A stretch of DNA of 54,833 nt, taken from contig JAHENF010000005.1 of assembly GCA_024643255.1 (NCBI GenBank), forward strand, positions 1 to 54,833, read 5' to 3'. A model generated the notes under the pieces. That model was not told where the DNA came from. It saw only the letters and a list, made by a program, of their open reading frames with translations, and ran no database searches. The translations under genes and the position numbers were made by a program. Origin of the DNA: Ilumatobacteraceae bacterium (GTDB lineage Bacteria; Actinomycetota; Acidimicrobiia; Acidimicrobiales; Ilumatobacteraceae). Shown piece after piece: positions 9,128-17,670 of the stretch; the first letter of the stretch is position 1, and every line of letters starts with the position of its first letter.

Positions 9128-9544
9128 ATGCTGATGCCTCGCAAGGTCGCCCATCGCAAGCACCACCGCGGCCGCACCAAAGGCCTCACGAAGGGCGGCT
9201 CCGGCCTGAACTTCGGTGAATACGGGATCCAGGCGCTCGAGCCCGGTTGGCTGACCGCCCGTCAGATCGAAGCTGCCCGTATCGCCATGACCCGCTCGAT
9301 CAAGCGCGGCGGCAAGGTGTGGATCAACGTGTTCCCGGACAAGCCGGTCACGAAGAAGCCGGCCGAGACCCGGATGGGTTCCGGCAAGGGCAACCCCGAA
9401 TTCTGGGTGGCCGTCGTCAAGCCGGGTCGCACGCTCTTCGAGCTGTCGTACCCGAACGAGGACCTCGCCAAGGAAGCGCTGAACAAGGCGATCCAGAAGC
9501 TCCCCATCAAGGCCCGCATCATCACTCGTGAGGAGGAGATCTGA
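9128..9544 (+). CDS. rplP: 50S ribosomal protein L16
   Basis: 138 residues, standard for L16, starting [15 protein letters not shown], with GLKALEPGW-like sequence ([20 protein letters not shown]), [20 protein letters not shown] and [19 protein letters not shown]16 lies near the A-site finger and peptidyl transferase centre. It follows rpsC by 14 bp and precedes rpmC by 1 bp. Confidence 0.99.
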   Translation: MLMPRKVAHRKHHRGRTKGLTKGGSGLNFGEYGIQALEPGWLTARQIEAARIAMTRSIKRGGKVWINVFPDKPVTKKPAETRMGSGKGNPEFWVAVVKPGRTLFELSYPNEDLAKEALNKAIQKLPIKARIITREEEI

Positions 9545-9545
9545 C

Positions 9546-9758
9546 ATGGCCAAGAAGAACGACCTCGTCGAACTCAGCCTCGGCGAACTGATCGACGAAC
9601 TCAGGGCGACCAAGCAGGAGGCGCTCAACCTGCGCTTCCGCAACGCGACCGGCCAGCTCGAGAACACCGCCGAAATCGGCAAGGTGCGCAAGCAGGTCGC
9701 TCGTATCAACACCCTCATCCGTCAGCGCGAAATCGCTGCGGCCGAGGCCGGACAGTGA
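9546..9758 (+). CDS. rpmC: 50S ribosomal protein L29
   Basis: 70 residues from ATG 9546, a normal two-helix L29 ([40 protein letters not shown]). L29 sits beside L23 at the tunnel exit. A longer frame from 9528 overlaps rplP and would add six residues not seen in the family. The stop overlaps the first possible rpsQ start (GTGA at 9755). Confidence 0.98.
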   Translation: MAKKNDLVELSLGELIDELRATKQEALNLRFRNATGQLENTAEIGKVRKQVARINTLIRQREIAAAEAGQ

Positions 9759-10057
9759 CGGTGACAGACATGCCTGAAGCAACAGCAACTCCGACCGAGA
9801 CCCCCGAGCGCGCGGCCCGCAAGACCCGTGAAGGCACGGTCGTCTCGAACGCGATGGACAAGACGGTCGTCGTGGCCGTCGTCGACCGTGTGCGTCACGC
9901 CAAGTACAACAAGTTCATCCTGCGTACCAAGAAGCTGTACGCCCACGACGAGACCAACGACGCCAACGTCGGCGACAAGGTCCGCGTGATGGAAACCCGT
10001 CCGCTCAGCAAGAACAAGCGCTGGCGCATCACCGACATCCTGGAGCGTGCGAAGTGA
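9755..10057 (+). CDS. rpsQ: 30S ribosomal protein S17
   Basis: Up to 100 residues. The S17 core begins around residue 22 ([20 protein letters not shown]) and includes [19 protein letters not shown] and [20 protein letters not shown]17 is a primary 16S rRNA binder in the body of the 30S. The start is ambiguous among GTG 9755, GTG 9761 and ATG 9770; GTG 9755 overlaps the rpmC stop, as at other junctions of this operon. The Thr/Pro/Glu-rich lead segment is common in actinobacterial S17. Confidence 0.98.
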   Translation: MTVTDMPEATATPTETPERAARKTREGTVVSNAMDKTVVVAVVDRVRHAKYNKFILRTKKLYAHDETNDANVGDKVRVMETRPLSKNKRWRITDILERAK

Positions 10058-10085
10058 GCCTGCGAACCGAAAAGAAGGTGGCACA

Positions 10086-10454
10086 GTGATCCAGCAGGAG
10101 TCGCGCCTCCGCGTCGCCGACAATTCCGGCGCCAAAGAAGTGCTGTGCATCAAAGTCCTCGGCGGTACCCGTCGTCGCTACGCCTCGATCGGCGACATCT
10201 TCGTCGCCACGGTCAAGGACGCGATGCCCGGTGCCGGCGTCAAGAAGGGCGAAGTCGTCAAGTGCGTCGTCGTTCGCGTGAAGAAGGAGAAGCGCCGTCC
10301 CGACGGCAGCTACATCCGCTTCGACGAGAACGCTGCCGTGCTCATCAAGGACGACCTGACGCCCCGCGGCACCCGCATCTTCGGCCCGGTCGGGCGCGAA
10401 CTGCGTGACCGCAAGTTCATGCGAATCGTGTCGCTGGCCCCGGAGGTGTTGTGA
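10086..10454 (+). CDS. rplN: 50S ribosomal protein L14
   Basis: 122 residues from GTG 10086, exactly the standard L14 length: [20 protein letters not shown] at the start, [12 protein letters not shown], and the [20 protein letters not shown] end. A longer frame from 10047 overlaps rpsQ and is not conserved. An AGAAGGTGG stretch precedes the GTG. L14 contacts 16S rRNA in an intersubunit bridge. Confidence 0.99.
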   Translation: MIQQESRLRVADNSGAKEVLCIKVLGGTRRRYASIGDIFVATVKDAMPGAGVKKGEVVKCVVVRVKKEKRRPDGSYIRFDENAAVLIKDDLTPRGTRIFGPVGRELRDRKFMRIVSLAPEVL

Positions 10455-10455
10455 G

Positions 10456-10761
10456 ATGAAGCTCAAGAAGGGTGACACCGTCGAGGTGATCACCGGCAAG
10501 GACAAGGGCAAGCAGGGCGAGATCGCCTTCGTCTTCCCGAAGACCAACAAGATCATCGTGAACGGCGTCAACGTGGCGTCGAAGCACCAGAAGACCCAGC
10601 GAGCCAACGAGGCGGGCGGCATCATCGAAAAGGACATGCCGCTCGACGCCAGCAACGTGATGCTGGTCCACAAGGGCAAGAAGGTTCGCGTCGGCTATCA
10701 GACCAAGGACGACGGCACCAAGGTGCGTATCGCCCGCCCGAGCGGAGAGGTCATCGGATGA
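10456..10761 (+). CDS. rplX: 50S ribosomal protein L24
   Basis: 101 residues from ATG 10456. KOW motif near the N-terminus ([20 protein letters not shown]), then [10 protein letters not shown] and a C-terminal [21 protein letters not shown]24 is an early assembly initiator near the 5' end of 23S rRNA. The start lies 1 bp after the rplN stop and the stop overlaps the rplE ATG by 4 bp. Confidence 0.99.
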   Translation: MKLKKGDTVEVITGKDKGKQGEIAFVFPKTNKIIVNGVNVASKHQKTQRANEAGGIIEKDMPLDASNVMLVHKGKKVRVGYQTKDDGTKVRIARPSGEVIG

Positions 10762-11402
10762 GCACCGCCACCGCAAGCCCAGAGACGGCAACCGACATTC
10801 CGCGCCTCAAGGCGCGTTACAACGACGAGATCAAGGCGAAGCTGCAAGAGGAACTGGGCATCCAGAACGTCATGCAGGTGCCGAATCTCGAGAAGATCGT
10901 CATCAACATGGGCGTCGGCCGTGCCGCCGGCCAGCCGTCGCTCATCGAGGGATGCGTCGCCGACCTCACCGTGATCTCGGGCCAGAAGCCCGTCGTCACG
11001 AAGGCCCGCACGTCGATCGCCAACTTCAAGCTCCGCGAGGGGCAGGCCATCGGCGTCAAGGTGACGCTGCGCGGTGACCGGATGTGGGAGTTCCTCGACC
11101 GACTGATCTCGGTCGCCATCCCCCGTATCCGCGACTTCCGCGGCCTCCCGGCAAATTCCTGGGACGGCCACGGCAATTACACGTTCGGACTCAACGAGCA
11201 GACGATGTTCGCGGAGATCGACCCCGACAAGGCCGACCAGCCTCGTGGCATGGACATCACGATCGTGACGACCGCCCACGACAACGACACCGGCAAGGCA
11301 CTCCTCGAGGCGTATGGCTTCCCCTTCAAGAAGGGCGCCGATGCCGACAACGAGCCGCGCAAGAAGAAGAACCGTGGCCCCCGCTACGGCGGCAAGAAGT
11401 GA
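10758..11402 (+). CDS. rplE: 50S ribosomal protein L5
   Basis: 214 residues, about 30 longer than a minimal L5 because of short N-terminal and basic C-terminal extensions ([13 protein letters not shown] at the end). The core is clear: [37 protein letters not shown], and [21 protein letters not shown]5 binds 5S rRNA in the central protuberance. The ATGA overlap with rplX implies coupling. Confidence 0.99.
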   Translation: MSTATASPETATDIPRLKARYNDEIKAKLQEELGIQNVMQVPNLEKIVINMGVGRAAGQPSLIEGCVADLTVISGQKPVVTKARTSIANFKLREGQAIGVKVTLRGDRMWEFLDRLISVAIPRIRDFRGLPANSWDGHGNYTFGLNEQTMFAEIDPDKADQPRGMDITIVTTAHDNDTGKALLEAYGFPFKKGADADNEPRKKKNRGPRYGGKK

Positions 11403-11416
11403 ACTGAGGCGACGAC

Positions 11417-11602
11417 ATGGCAAAGAAAGCTCTGATCAACAAGGCCAACGCGAAGCCGAAGTTCAAGGTTCGCGGTTACACACGCTGCCGCCGCTGCGGC
11501 CGTGCCCGTTCGGTCTACCGCAAGTTCGGCCTCTGCCGCTTGTGCCTGCGAGAGCTCGCACACGCCGGCGAGATCCCCGGTCTGACGAAGTCGAGCTGGT
11601 GA
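11417..11602 (+). CDS. rpsN: 30S ribosomal protein S14, type Z
   Basis: 61 residues, the short zinc-binding form of S14. The four cysteines are visible as CRRC and CRLC, spaced as in type Z proteins, and the end is [11 protein letters not shown]. The longer zinc-free S14 used under zinc starvation is absent here. S14 helps assemble the 30S head with S3 and S10. It follows rplE by 14 bp and precedes rpsH by 13 bp. Confidence 0.99.
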   Translation: MAKKALINKANAKPKFKVRGYTRCRRCGRARSVYRKFGLCRLCLRELAHAGEIPGLTKSSW

Positions 11603-11615
11603 GGAGACAACCATC

Positions 11616-12017
11616 ATGATGACCGATCCCATCGCCGACATGCTCACGCGTGTACGCAACGCGAACACCGCCAAGCACGACGAGGTGCGCATGCCCTCGT
11701 CCAAGCAGAAGGTCGCGCTCGCTGAGGTCCTCCGCAAGGAGGGCTACATCTCGAGCTTCGAGACCGCTCCGTCACCCAAGGGTGTCGGTGAGGTGCTCAC
11801 GATCCACATGAAGTACTCGCCCGATCGTGACCGCACGATCATGGGCCTGCGTCGCATCTCGACGCCGGGCCTGCGCGTGTACCGCAACGCCGGCACCGTC
11901 CCCCGAGTTCTCGGTGGCCTCGGTGTTGCAGTCCTGTCCACCTCCCACGGCCTCATGACCGACCGCGAAGCGCGCAAGCGCAACGTCGGCGGCGAGGTCA
12001 TGTGTTACGTCTGGTGA
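11616..12017 (+). CDS. rpsH: 30S ribosomal protein S8
   Basis: 133 residues, typical S8, starting [15 protein letters not shown] with the C-terminal [20 protein letters not shown] and GGEVMCYVW. Two adjacent ATGs (11616 and 11619) are possible; GAGGAGA upstream fits either. S8 binds the central domain of 16S rRNA and in many bacteria represses the spc operon by binding its mRNA; no matching mRNA structure was checked here. Confidence 0.99.
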   Translation: MMTDPIADMLTRVRNANTAKHDEVRMPSSKQKVALAEVLRKEGYISSFETAPSPKGVGEVLTIHMKYSPDRDRTIMGLRRISTPGLRVYRNAGTVPRVLGGLGVAVLSTSHGLMTDREARKRNVGGEVMCYVW

Positions 12018-12050
12018 CCCGGACCGGATCGAAGGAGAAGTAGGAACGAC

Positions 12051-12593
12051 ATGTCCCGCATCGGAAAGGCACCCATCACGGTGCCAGCAGGCGTCGACGT
12101 CAAGCTCGACGGTCGCAACATCTCGGTCAAGGGGCCCAAGGGCACCCTCGAACGCGTGATCCCCGGCACCATCACGATCACCCAGGACGGCGACACACTC
12201 GTGTGTGAACGCCCGAACGACGAGAACAAGACCAAGGCCATGCACGGGCTCACCCGCAGCCTGGTGAACAACATGGTCATCGGCGTCACCGAGGGCTTCA
12301 AGAAGCAGCTCGAGATCGTCGGCGTCGGCTATCGCGCGGAGGCCCAGGGCCCGAACGCGCTGCGTCTGAACCTGGGGTTCAGCCACTCGGTCGACGTGAA
12401 GGCGCCCGAGGGCATCTCGTTCGAAGTGCCCGTGCAGACCCAGGTGGTCGTGTTGGGTATCGACAAGGAAGTGGTCGGCCAGGTGGCCGCCAACATCCGC
12501 AGCATCCGCAAGCCCGAGCCGTACAAGGGCAAGGGTGTCCGCTACGCGGGCGAGCGAGTGCTGCGCAAGGCCGGCAAGGCCGGAAAGAAGTAA
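12051..12593 (+). CDS. rplF: 50S ribosomal protein L6
   Basis: 180 residues, standard L6 with two repeated domains: [20 protein letters not shown] at the start, [20 protein letters not shown], and the C-terminal signature [19 protein letters not shown]6 lies near the sarcin-ricin loop. AAGGAGA precedes ATG 12051. Confidence 0.99.
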   Translation: MSRIGKAPITVPAGVDVKLDGRNISVKGPKGTLERVIPGTITITQDGDTLVCERPNDENKTKAMHGLTRSLVNNMVIGVTEGFKKQLEIVGVGYRAEAQGPNALRLNLGFSHSVDVKAPEGISFEVPVQTQVVVLGIDKEVVGQVAANIRSIRKPEPYKGKGVRYAGERVLRKAGKAGKK

Positions 12594-12604
12594 CGGAGCG
12601 TCTC

Positions 12605-12973
12605 ATGACCAAGATCGCCGAAGCCCGTCGCACTGGCCGCATCCGCCGCCATCGTCGCGTCCGCAAGAAGATCCACGGCACAGCGGTTCGTCCGCGCCTG
12701 GCCGTGTTCCGCTCGAACAAGCACCTGTCCGTACAGGTGATCGACGACGATGCCGGCACCACGCTCGCAGCGGCGTCGACCAATGAAGCCGACCTGCGTG
12801 CAGCGGGTTCGGGTTCCAGTGTCGAGGCAGCAGCCCGAGTGGGCCAACTGATCGCCGAGCGCGCCAAGGCCGCTGGTGTCGACAAGGTCGTGTTCGACCG
12901 CGGTGGGTTCGCCTACCACGGCCGTATCGCTGCCGTTGCATCTGCCGCCCGTGAAGCAGGACTGGAGTTCTGA
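12605..12973 (+). CDS. rplR: 50S ribosomal protein L18
   Basis: 122 residues, normal L18: [20 protein letters not shown], then [14 protein letters not shown] and [20 protein letters not shown] near the end. L18 binds 5S rRNA together with L5. Its TGA shares one base with the rpsE ATG (12971-12975), so the two are coupled. Confidence 0.99.
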   Translation: MTKIAEARRTGRIRRHRRVRKKIHGTAVRPRLAVFRSNKHLSVQVIDDDAGTTLAAASTNEADLRAAGSGSSVEAAARVGQLIAERAKAAGVDKVVFDRGGFAYHGRIAAVASAAREAGLEF

Positions 12974-13608
12974 TGTCGTTCCCCATGAACAGTGACAACC
13001 GTGGCGGTGGCCGTGACGGCCGCGGCCGTGACAGCCGTGACGGCGACGACAGCGGATTGCGCGAGTCGCGAGTCATCACGATCAACCGCGTGGCCAAGGT
13101 GGTCAAGGGCGGTCGCCGGTTCTCGTTCACCGCGCTCGTCGTGATCGGTGACGGCAATGGCCGCGTCGGCCTCGGCTACGGCAAGGCGAAGGAAGTCCCG
13201 TTGGCCATCCAGAAGGGCACCGAGGAAGCCAAGCGCAACCTCTTCGAAGTGCCGATGGCCGGCAGCACGATCATCCACCCCGTCCTCGGCACGACCGGCG
13301 GCGGCAAGGTCATGATGAAGCCGGCAGCCCCCGGTACCGGCGTGATCGCCGGCGGTGCCGCTCGCGTCATCCTCGAGGAGGCCGGCGTGCACGACGTGCT
13401 CTGCAAGTCGCTCGGCTCCGCCAACCACATCAACGTCGCCCGCGCCACCGTCGCCGGGCTCAAGTCGCTGCAGCGGCCCGACCAGATCGCGGCTCGCCGC
13501 GGGCTGCCGGCCGAGGACTTCGTGCCCAAGGGTCTGCTCAACGCCTACAACGAGCGTCAGAAGACCCACGCTGGCGCAGCCGCCACCACTGCCGGGAGCG
13601 CAGAATGA
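12973..13608 (+). CDS. rpsE: 30S ribosomal protein S5
   Basis: 211 residues. The first 30 are a hydrophilic Gly/Arg/Asp-rich extension ([18 protein letters not shown]) common in actinobacterial S5. The S5 core follows: [37 protein letters not shown] and the C-terminal [17 protein letters not shown]5 lines the mRNA entry channel and affects fidelity. The stop overlaps the rpmD ATG by 4 bp. Confidence 0.99.
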   Translation: MSFPMNSDNRGGGRDGRGRDSRDGDDSGLRESRVITINRVAKVVKGGRRFSFTALVVIGDGNGRVGLGYGKAKEVPLAIQKGTEEAKRNLFEVPMAGSTIIHPVLGTTGGGKVMMKPAAPGTGVIAGGAARVILEEAGVHDVLCKSLGSANHINVARATVAGLKSLQRPDQIAARRGLPAEDFVPKGLLNAYNERQKTHAGAAATTAGSAE

Positions 13609-13826
13609 GCGAAGCAACCATCACCGTGACGCAGGTCAAGTCGTCGATCGGCACCAAGCCCAAGCACCGCGGCACGCTCCGCGCGCTCGGCCTCGGCAAG
13701 ATCGGTTCGTCGAACACTCTGCCTGACCGGCCCGAGATCCGCGGCATGATCGCCCGGGTTCCGCACCTCATCGACGTCGAAGACAACGCCAGCGCAGCCG
13801 AGTCGGCCGCCCAGAAAGAGAGCTGA
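13605..13826 (+). CDS. rpmD: 50S ribosomal protein L30
   Basis: 73 residues. The core [20 protein letters not shown] and [20 protein letters not shown] is typical, ending in an acidic-neutral tail after VPHLIDVE. L30 contacts domains II and V of 23S rRNA. ATGA overlap with rpsE; rplO follows after 2 bp. Confidence 0.98.
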   Translation: MSEATITVTQVKSSIGTKPKHRGTLRALGLGKIGSSNTLPDRPEIRGMIARVPHLIDVEDNASAAESAAQKES

Positions 13827-13828
13827 CC

Positions 13829-14341
13829 ATGCAGGTCCACGATCTCGCGCCGTCGCCCGGCGCAACCAAGAGCGCCAAGCGCGTCGGTCGCGGTACCGGC
13901 GGCAAGGGCGGCAAGACAGCCGGCCGCGGCAGCAAGGGCCAGCGCGCCCGCAACACGGTCGCCCGAGGCTTCGAAGGTGGCCAGACGCCGCTCAAGCAGC
14001 GCGTGCCGAAGCTGAAGGGGTTCAACAACCCGTTCCGCGTCGAGTACCAGGCGGTCAACCTCCACACGCTCGGTGACCTCGTCGAGAAGACCGGCAACGC
14101 CAAGGTCGACCCCGAGGTGCTCGTCGCCAACGGCGTCGTTCGCAAGAAGTCGTTCGTCAAGGTGCTCGCCCGCGGCGAGATCTCCACCAAAGTCGACCTG
14201 CACGTCCACGCGATCTCATCGGCAGCCGAGGCTGCGGTGACGGCCGCAGGCGGTACGGTCACCCTGATCGAGCTTCCCTTCCGTGAAGAAGGAAAGGCCG
14301 GGCGACCGGCGGTCAAGGGCAACCAGTTCGCCAACCGCTGA
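13829..14341 (+). CDS. rplO: 50S ribosomal protein L15
   Basis: 170 residues, slightly longer than the usual 145-150. Conserved GATKSAKRVGRGTGGKGGKT, GRGSKGQRAR and FEGGQTPLKQRVPKLKGF. L15 is a late-assembly protein spanning 23S rRNA domains. It is the last ribosomal gene before secY, as in the standard spc order. Confidence 0.99.
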   Translation: MQVHDLAPSPGATKSAKRVGRGTGGKGGKTAGRGSKGQRARNTVARGFEGGQTPLKQRVPKLKGFNNPFRVEYQAVNLHTLGDLVEKTGNAKVDPEVLVANGVVRKKSFVKVLARGEISTKVDLHVHAISSAAEAAVTAAGGTVTLIELPFREEGKAGRPAVKGNQFANR

Positions 14342-14389
14342 TCCGATCAGCAACCACCCGCAGCACGACGTGAAGAAGGACCTCCCCGC

Positions 14390-15712
14390 GTGATCTCGAG
14401 CCTGTTGAACATCTTCAAGGTCCATGACCTTCGGAACAAGGTCTTCTTCGTCATCGTGATGGTGGCCGTGTACCGCCTCGGTGTCGCCATCCGGGTCCCG
14501 GGTGTCGACCCGATCGCGATCGAGCAGCTCCGCGAATCTGCGGGCCAGCAGGGTGCGCTCGGGTTCTTGAACCTGTTCTCCGGTGGCGCGTTCGAGAGCT
14601 TCTCGATCTTCGCGCTCGGCATCATGCCGTACATCACGGCGAGCATCATCATGCAGGTCCTCGGCGTGGTCATCCCGAAGCTCGAGGAACTCCAGAACGA
14701 GGGCGCGGTCGGCCAGCGAAAGATCACGCAGTACACGCGCTATCTCACCATCGGGCTCGCGACGCTGCAGGCGACCGGGCTGGTGTTCATCTTCGGTACC
14801 GGCCGTGGAACGGCGTTCTTCTCGGCTGCCAGCGCCGCGCCGACGGTGCCGCTGCTCCCCGACGGGGTGTGGCCGCGTGGGTACCTGATCATTCCGACGC
14901 TCGTCGCCGGAACCGCCGTGCTCATGTGGATGGCCGAGATGATCTCGCAGCGCGGGATCGGCAACGGCATGTCGATGATCATCTTCGCGTCGGTCGTGTC
15001 GTCGCTGCCGGGCGGGTTCTGGAGCATCCTGCAGTTGAACGGCATGTTCTGGTTCGTGTCGATGGTGCTGCTGACGTTGTTCATCATCGTGTCGGTCGTG
15101 TACGTCGAACTCGGGCAGAGACGAATCCCCGTGCAGTTCGCGAAACGTGTCGTCGGCCGCCGGATGATGGGCGGCCAGAACACCTACATCCCGTTGAAGG
15201 TGAACCAGTCCGGCGTGATCCCGATCATCTTCGCCAGCTCGATCCTGCTGCTCCCCGTGATCGTCACTCAGTTCATGGGTTCCGGCGAAGGGTGGCGGGG
15301 CGACATCGCCAGCTTCGTCGACAAGTACATCGTCAATCCGCAGAACTTCGTCTACATCACGATCTTCGGGCTCTTGATCATCGCCTTCGCATACTTCTAC
15401 AACTCGATCGCGTTCGACCCGGTGCGCCAGGCCGACCAGCTGCGTCGACAGGGTGGATTCATCCCCGGCGTCCGCCCGGGCCCACAGACCGAGCGCTACC
15501 TCTCGAAGGCCGTCAACCGCATCACGTTGCCCGGCGCCGTGTTCATCGCGGTCATCGCCATCCTGCCGTACATCTTGTTGATCGTCGCCGGCGTGCGGAC
15601 CTTCGGGTTCGCCGGTACCAGCGTGCTCATCTCCGTCGGCGTGGCCCTGGAACTGATGCGCCAGATCGACAGCCAGTTGACGCTGCGCAACTACGAGGGA
15701 TTCCTCAAGTAG
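14390..15712 (+). CDS. secY: Preprotein translocase subunit SecY
   Basis: 440 residues from GTG 14390, with about ten hydrophobic helices. Signatures include VYRLGVAIRVPGVDP, FALGIMPYITASIIMQ in helix 2, the pore-region IGNGMSMIIFASV, and the cytoplasmic loop RQGGFIPGVRPGPQTERYL needed for SecA and ribosome contact. SecY is the channel of the Sec translocase. It follows rplO by 48 bp and precedes adk by 7 bp, the normal spc-operon end. Confidence 0.98.
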   Translation: MISSLLNIFKVHDLRNKVFFVIVMVAVYRLGVAIRVPGVDPIAIEQLRESAGQQGALGFLNLFSGGAFESFSIFALGIMPYITASIIMQVLGVVIPKLEELQNEGAVGQRKITQYTRYLTIGLATLQATGLVFIFGTGRGTAFFSAASAAPTVPLLPDGVWPRGYLIIPTLVAGTAVLMWMAEMISQRGIGNGMSMIIFASVVSSLPGGFWSILQLNGMFWFVSMVLLTLFIIVSVVYVELGQRRIPVQFAKRVVGRRMMGGQNTYIPLKVNQSGVIPIIFASSILLLPVIVTQFMGSGEGWRGDIASFVDKYIVNPQNFVYITIFGLLIIAFAYFYNSIAFDPVRQADQLRRQGGFIPGVRPGPQTERYLSKAVNRITLPGAVFIAVIAILPYILLIVAGVRTFGFAGTSVLISVGVALELMRQIDSQLTLRNYEGFLK

Positions 15713-15719
15713 GTACGTC

Positions 15720-16379
15720 GTGATCCCCGGCGCCCGGCTCATCATTCTCGGGCGACAGGGTGCCGGCAAGGGCACGCAGTGCGTGCGATTGTCACGGCAC
15801 TTCGTCGTCCCCCACATCTCGACGGGCGACATGCTGCGCGCCGCGGTGCGTGAGGGGACCGAACTCGGCGTGCTGGCCAAGCGGGTGATGGACGCCGGCG
15901 GCCTCGTCGGTGACGACGTCATGATCGGACTCGTCGACGAGCGGCTGTCGGCCGCCGACGCCTCGACCCGCGGGTACATCCTCGACGGGTTTCCCCGAAC
16001 GATCGAGCAGGCCGACGCGCTGGATGCCATCGCCGACGTCCGTCCCATCGACGTGGTGCTCGATCTCAACGTGCCGCGCGAGATCGTGCTCGAACGGATC
16101 TCGGCGCGCCGGGTGTGCCGTGACTGCGGCACCAACTACACGTCGAGGGGCAACGACCCGGACCCGTGGATCTGTGACGTGTGCGGCGGCGATGTGAAGC
16201 AGCGCGCCGACGACACGCCCGAGTCGGTCAATCGACGCCTCGACCTGTACGAGGAGCAGACCTTCCCGCTGATCAAGCACTACGGCGACCAGAACCGCCT
16301 CGTCGTCGTCAACGGCATCGGGCACCCCGACGACGTGTTCGTCCGGCTGGTCAAGGCCGTCGAAGCCAACCGCAACTGA
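15720..16379 (+). CDS. adk: Adenylate kinase with zinc-binding lid
   Basis: 219 residues from GTG 15720. P-loop GRQGAGKGTQC near residues 11-21, the AMP-binding STGDMLRA, and DGFPRTIEQADALD. The lid (about 125-165) carries CRDC and CDVC, a four-cysteine zinc site typical of Gram-positive and actinobacterial long-lid enzymes. The enzyme interconverts ATP plus AMP with two ADP. map usually follows adk, but here the next gene is a TetR regulator. Confidence 0.98.
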   Translation: MIPGARLIILGRQGAGKGTQCVRLSRHFVVPHISTGDMLRAAVREGTELGVLAKRVMDAGGLVGDDVMIGLVDERLSAADASTRGYILDGFPRTIEQADALDAIADVRPIDVVLDLNVPREIVLERISARRVCRDCGTNYTSRGNDPDPWICDVCGGDVKQRADDTPESVNRRLDLYEEQTFPLIKHYGDQNRLVVVNGIGHPDDVFVRLVKAVEANRN

Positions 16380-16437
16380 CGCTCGCCGACGCGGGCTCCG
16401 GTGGGAGGACCGTCGGTGCTCGGGGTGATACTGGCGC

Positions 16438-17121
16438 ATGGTGGAAGTCACGCCCACGAGCACTCGGCGCAGGGGCCGCCCGCCTGCCACCGACTCGGCC
16501 GACACCAGGCAGAACATCTTCGACTGCGCGCGCCGGCTGTTCGCCGAACGGGGCTACGGGGCCGTCACCAACAAGGACGTCGCCGAAGCCGCCGGCATCA
16601 CGACCGGGGCGTTGTACCACTACGTGGACTCGAAGCTCGACCTGTACGTGGAGGTGCACCGCGACATGCAGCGCAGGGTGTACGGCCGCTTCATCGACGC
16701 ATCGGCGTCGTCCGACACGTTCATCGGCAAGCTCGACGGCGTCCTGGAGGCCGCGCACCAACTGAACCTCGAGGACCCGACGTTGGCGCTGTTCATCGGC
16801 ACGGTCCGCACCGACATGCGCCGGTTCCCCGAGGTCGCGGAGCGGCTCGAACGGAGTGTCGCGGGTCGTGACGACTTCTTCGCGTCGATCGTCGATGCGG
16901 GTGTGGCGTCGGGGGAGGTGCGCCCCGTCGATCGTGAGCTCGTCGTCGAGTTCGTGCGCATCCTCCTGATCGGGTTGACCGAGGGAGGGTCGGAGACGCC
17001 GGAACGCCATCGCCGCGCGATCGACTCGATTCGTGCGCTCCTGCGCAACGAACTCATCGTCGACGTCTCAGAACCAGCCGGTGAGCATCGCGACGCCGAA
17101 CGCGGCAAACAACACAGCTGA
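16438..17121 (+). CDS. TetR-family transcriptional regulator
   Basis: 227 residues. The N-terminal helix-turn-helix is clear at about residues 24-70 (RQNIFDCARRLFAERGYGAV, NKDVAEAAGITTGALYHYVD). The C-terminal ligand domain is all-helical and divergent. Target and ligand are unknown. The 3' end overlaps the convergent GDT1-type gene by 54 bp. It opens the accessory block that stands in place of map between adk and infA. Confidence 0.95.
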   Translation: MVEVTPTSTRRRGRPPATDSADTRQNIFDCARRLFAERGYGAVTNKDVAEAAGITTGALYHYVDSKLDLYVEVHRDMQRRVYGRFIDASASSDTFIGKLDGVLEAAHQLNLEDPTLALFIGTVRTDMRRFPEVAERLERSVAGRDDFFASIVDAGVASGEVRPVDRELVVEFVRILLIGLTEGGSETPERHRRAIDSIRALLRNELIVDVSEPAGEHRDAERGKQHS

Positions 17122-17658
17122 GGCCACATCGACCGCGCGCGTCGAGATCCGATGACCGATCGACCGCCCGGCCACGGCACCGACCATGCCGCTCGACGCG
17201 GCGCCGAGAGTCGCCCCGATCCAGATTGCGACGGGAGGTGCCTGCGACGCGAGCGTGGCGGTCGTGATCTGGGTCTTGTCGCCCATCTCGGCGATGGCGA
17301 TCGCCAGCGCGATCGACGCGACGAGCTTCGGTTTCGTCGACGCCTTCGCCACGTCGAGCGACTCGAGGTCTTCCTCGTCGACGTCGTCATCGCGTCGTAG
17401 TGCCAGGAATGCAAAGACCAGGAACACGAGCCCGCTGACGATCTGAATCGGACGTTGTGGGAGTGCGGCGCCGAGGATGCCACCGACGATCACGGCGAGG
17501 AGGTTGGCCGCGGCGTAGCCGAGTGTGAGGCCGACAGCGACCAGTCGGAGCGAGTGCTGCGCTCCGAAACCGAGTGCCAGCAGTTGGGTCTTGTCACCGA
17601 GCTCGGCGACGAAGACGACGCCGAACGAGGTGATGATCGCCGCGATGATCTCGAACAC
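17068..17658 (-). CDS. GDT1/TMEM165 (UPF0016) family cation exporter
   Basis: 196 residues, six or seven hydrophobic helices in two repeated halves. Each half holds the family motif: VFVAELGDKTQLLALGF near the N-terminus and IAEMGDKTQITTATL in the second half, the E-x-G-D-K-T/S pair that binds the ion. Bacterial members export Mn2+, and others handle Ca2+/H+. An acidic loop (DDDVDEEDLESLD) separates the halves. It lies 12 bp upstream of the amidohydrolase stop on the same strand and converges with the TetR gene. Confidence 0.92.
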   Translation of the reverse strand: MFEIIAAIITSFGVVFVAELGDKTQLLALGFGAQHSLRLVAVGLTLGYAAANLLAVIVGGILGAALPQRPIQIVSGLVFLVFAFLALRRDDDVDEEDLESLDVAKASTKPKLVASIALAIAIAEMGDKTQITTATLASQAPPVAIWIGATLGAASSGMVGAVAGRSIGHRISTRAVDVASAVLFAAFGVAMLTGWF

Positions 17659-17670
17659 AGAGCCGCGCGG

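Noticed and set aside
14216..16135. A 639-residue minus-strand frame opposite secY and adk
   Set aside because: His/Asp/Arg-rich without any motif; mirror of conserved genes.
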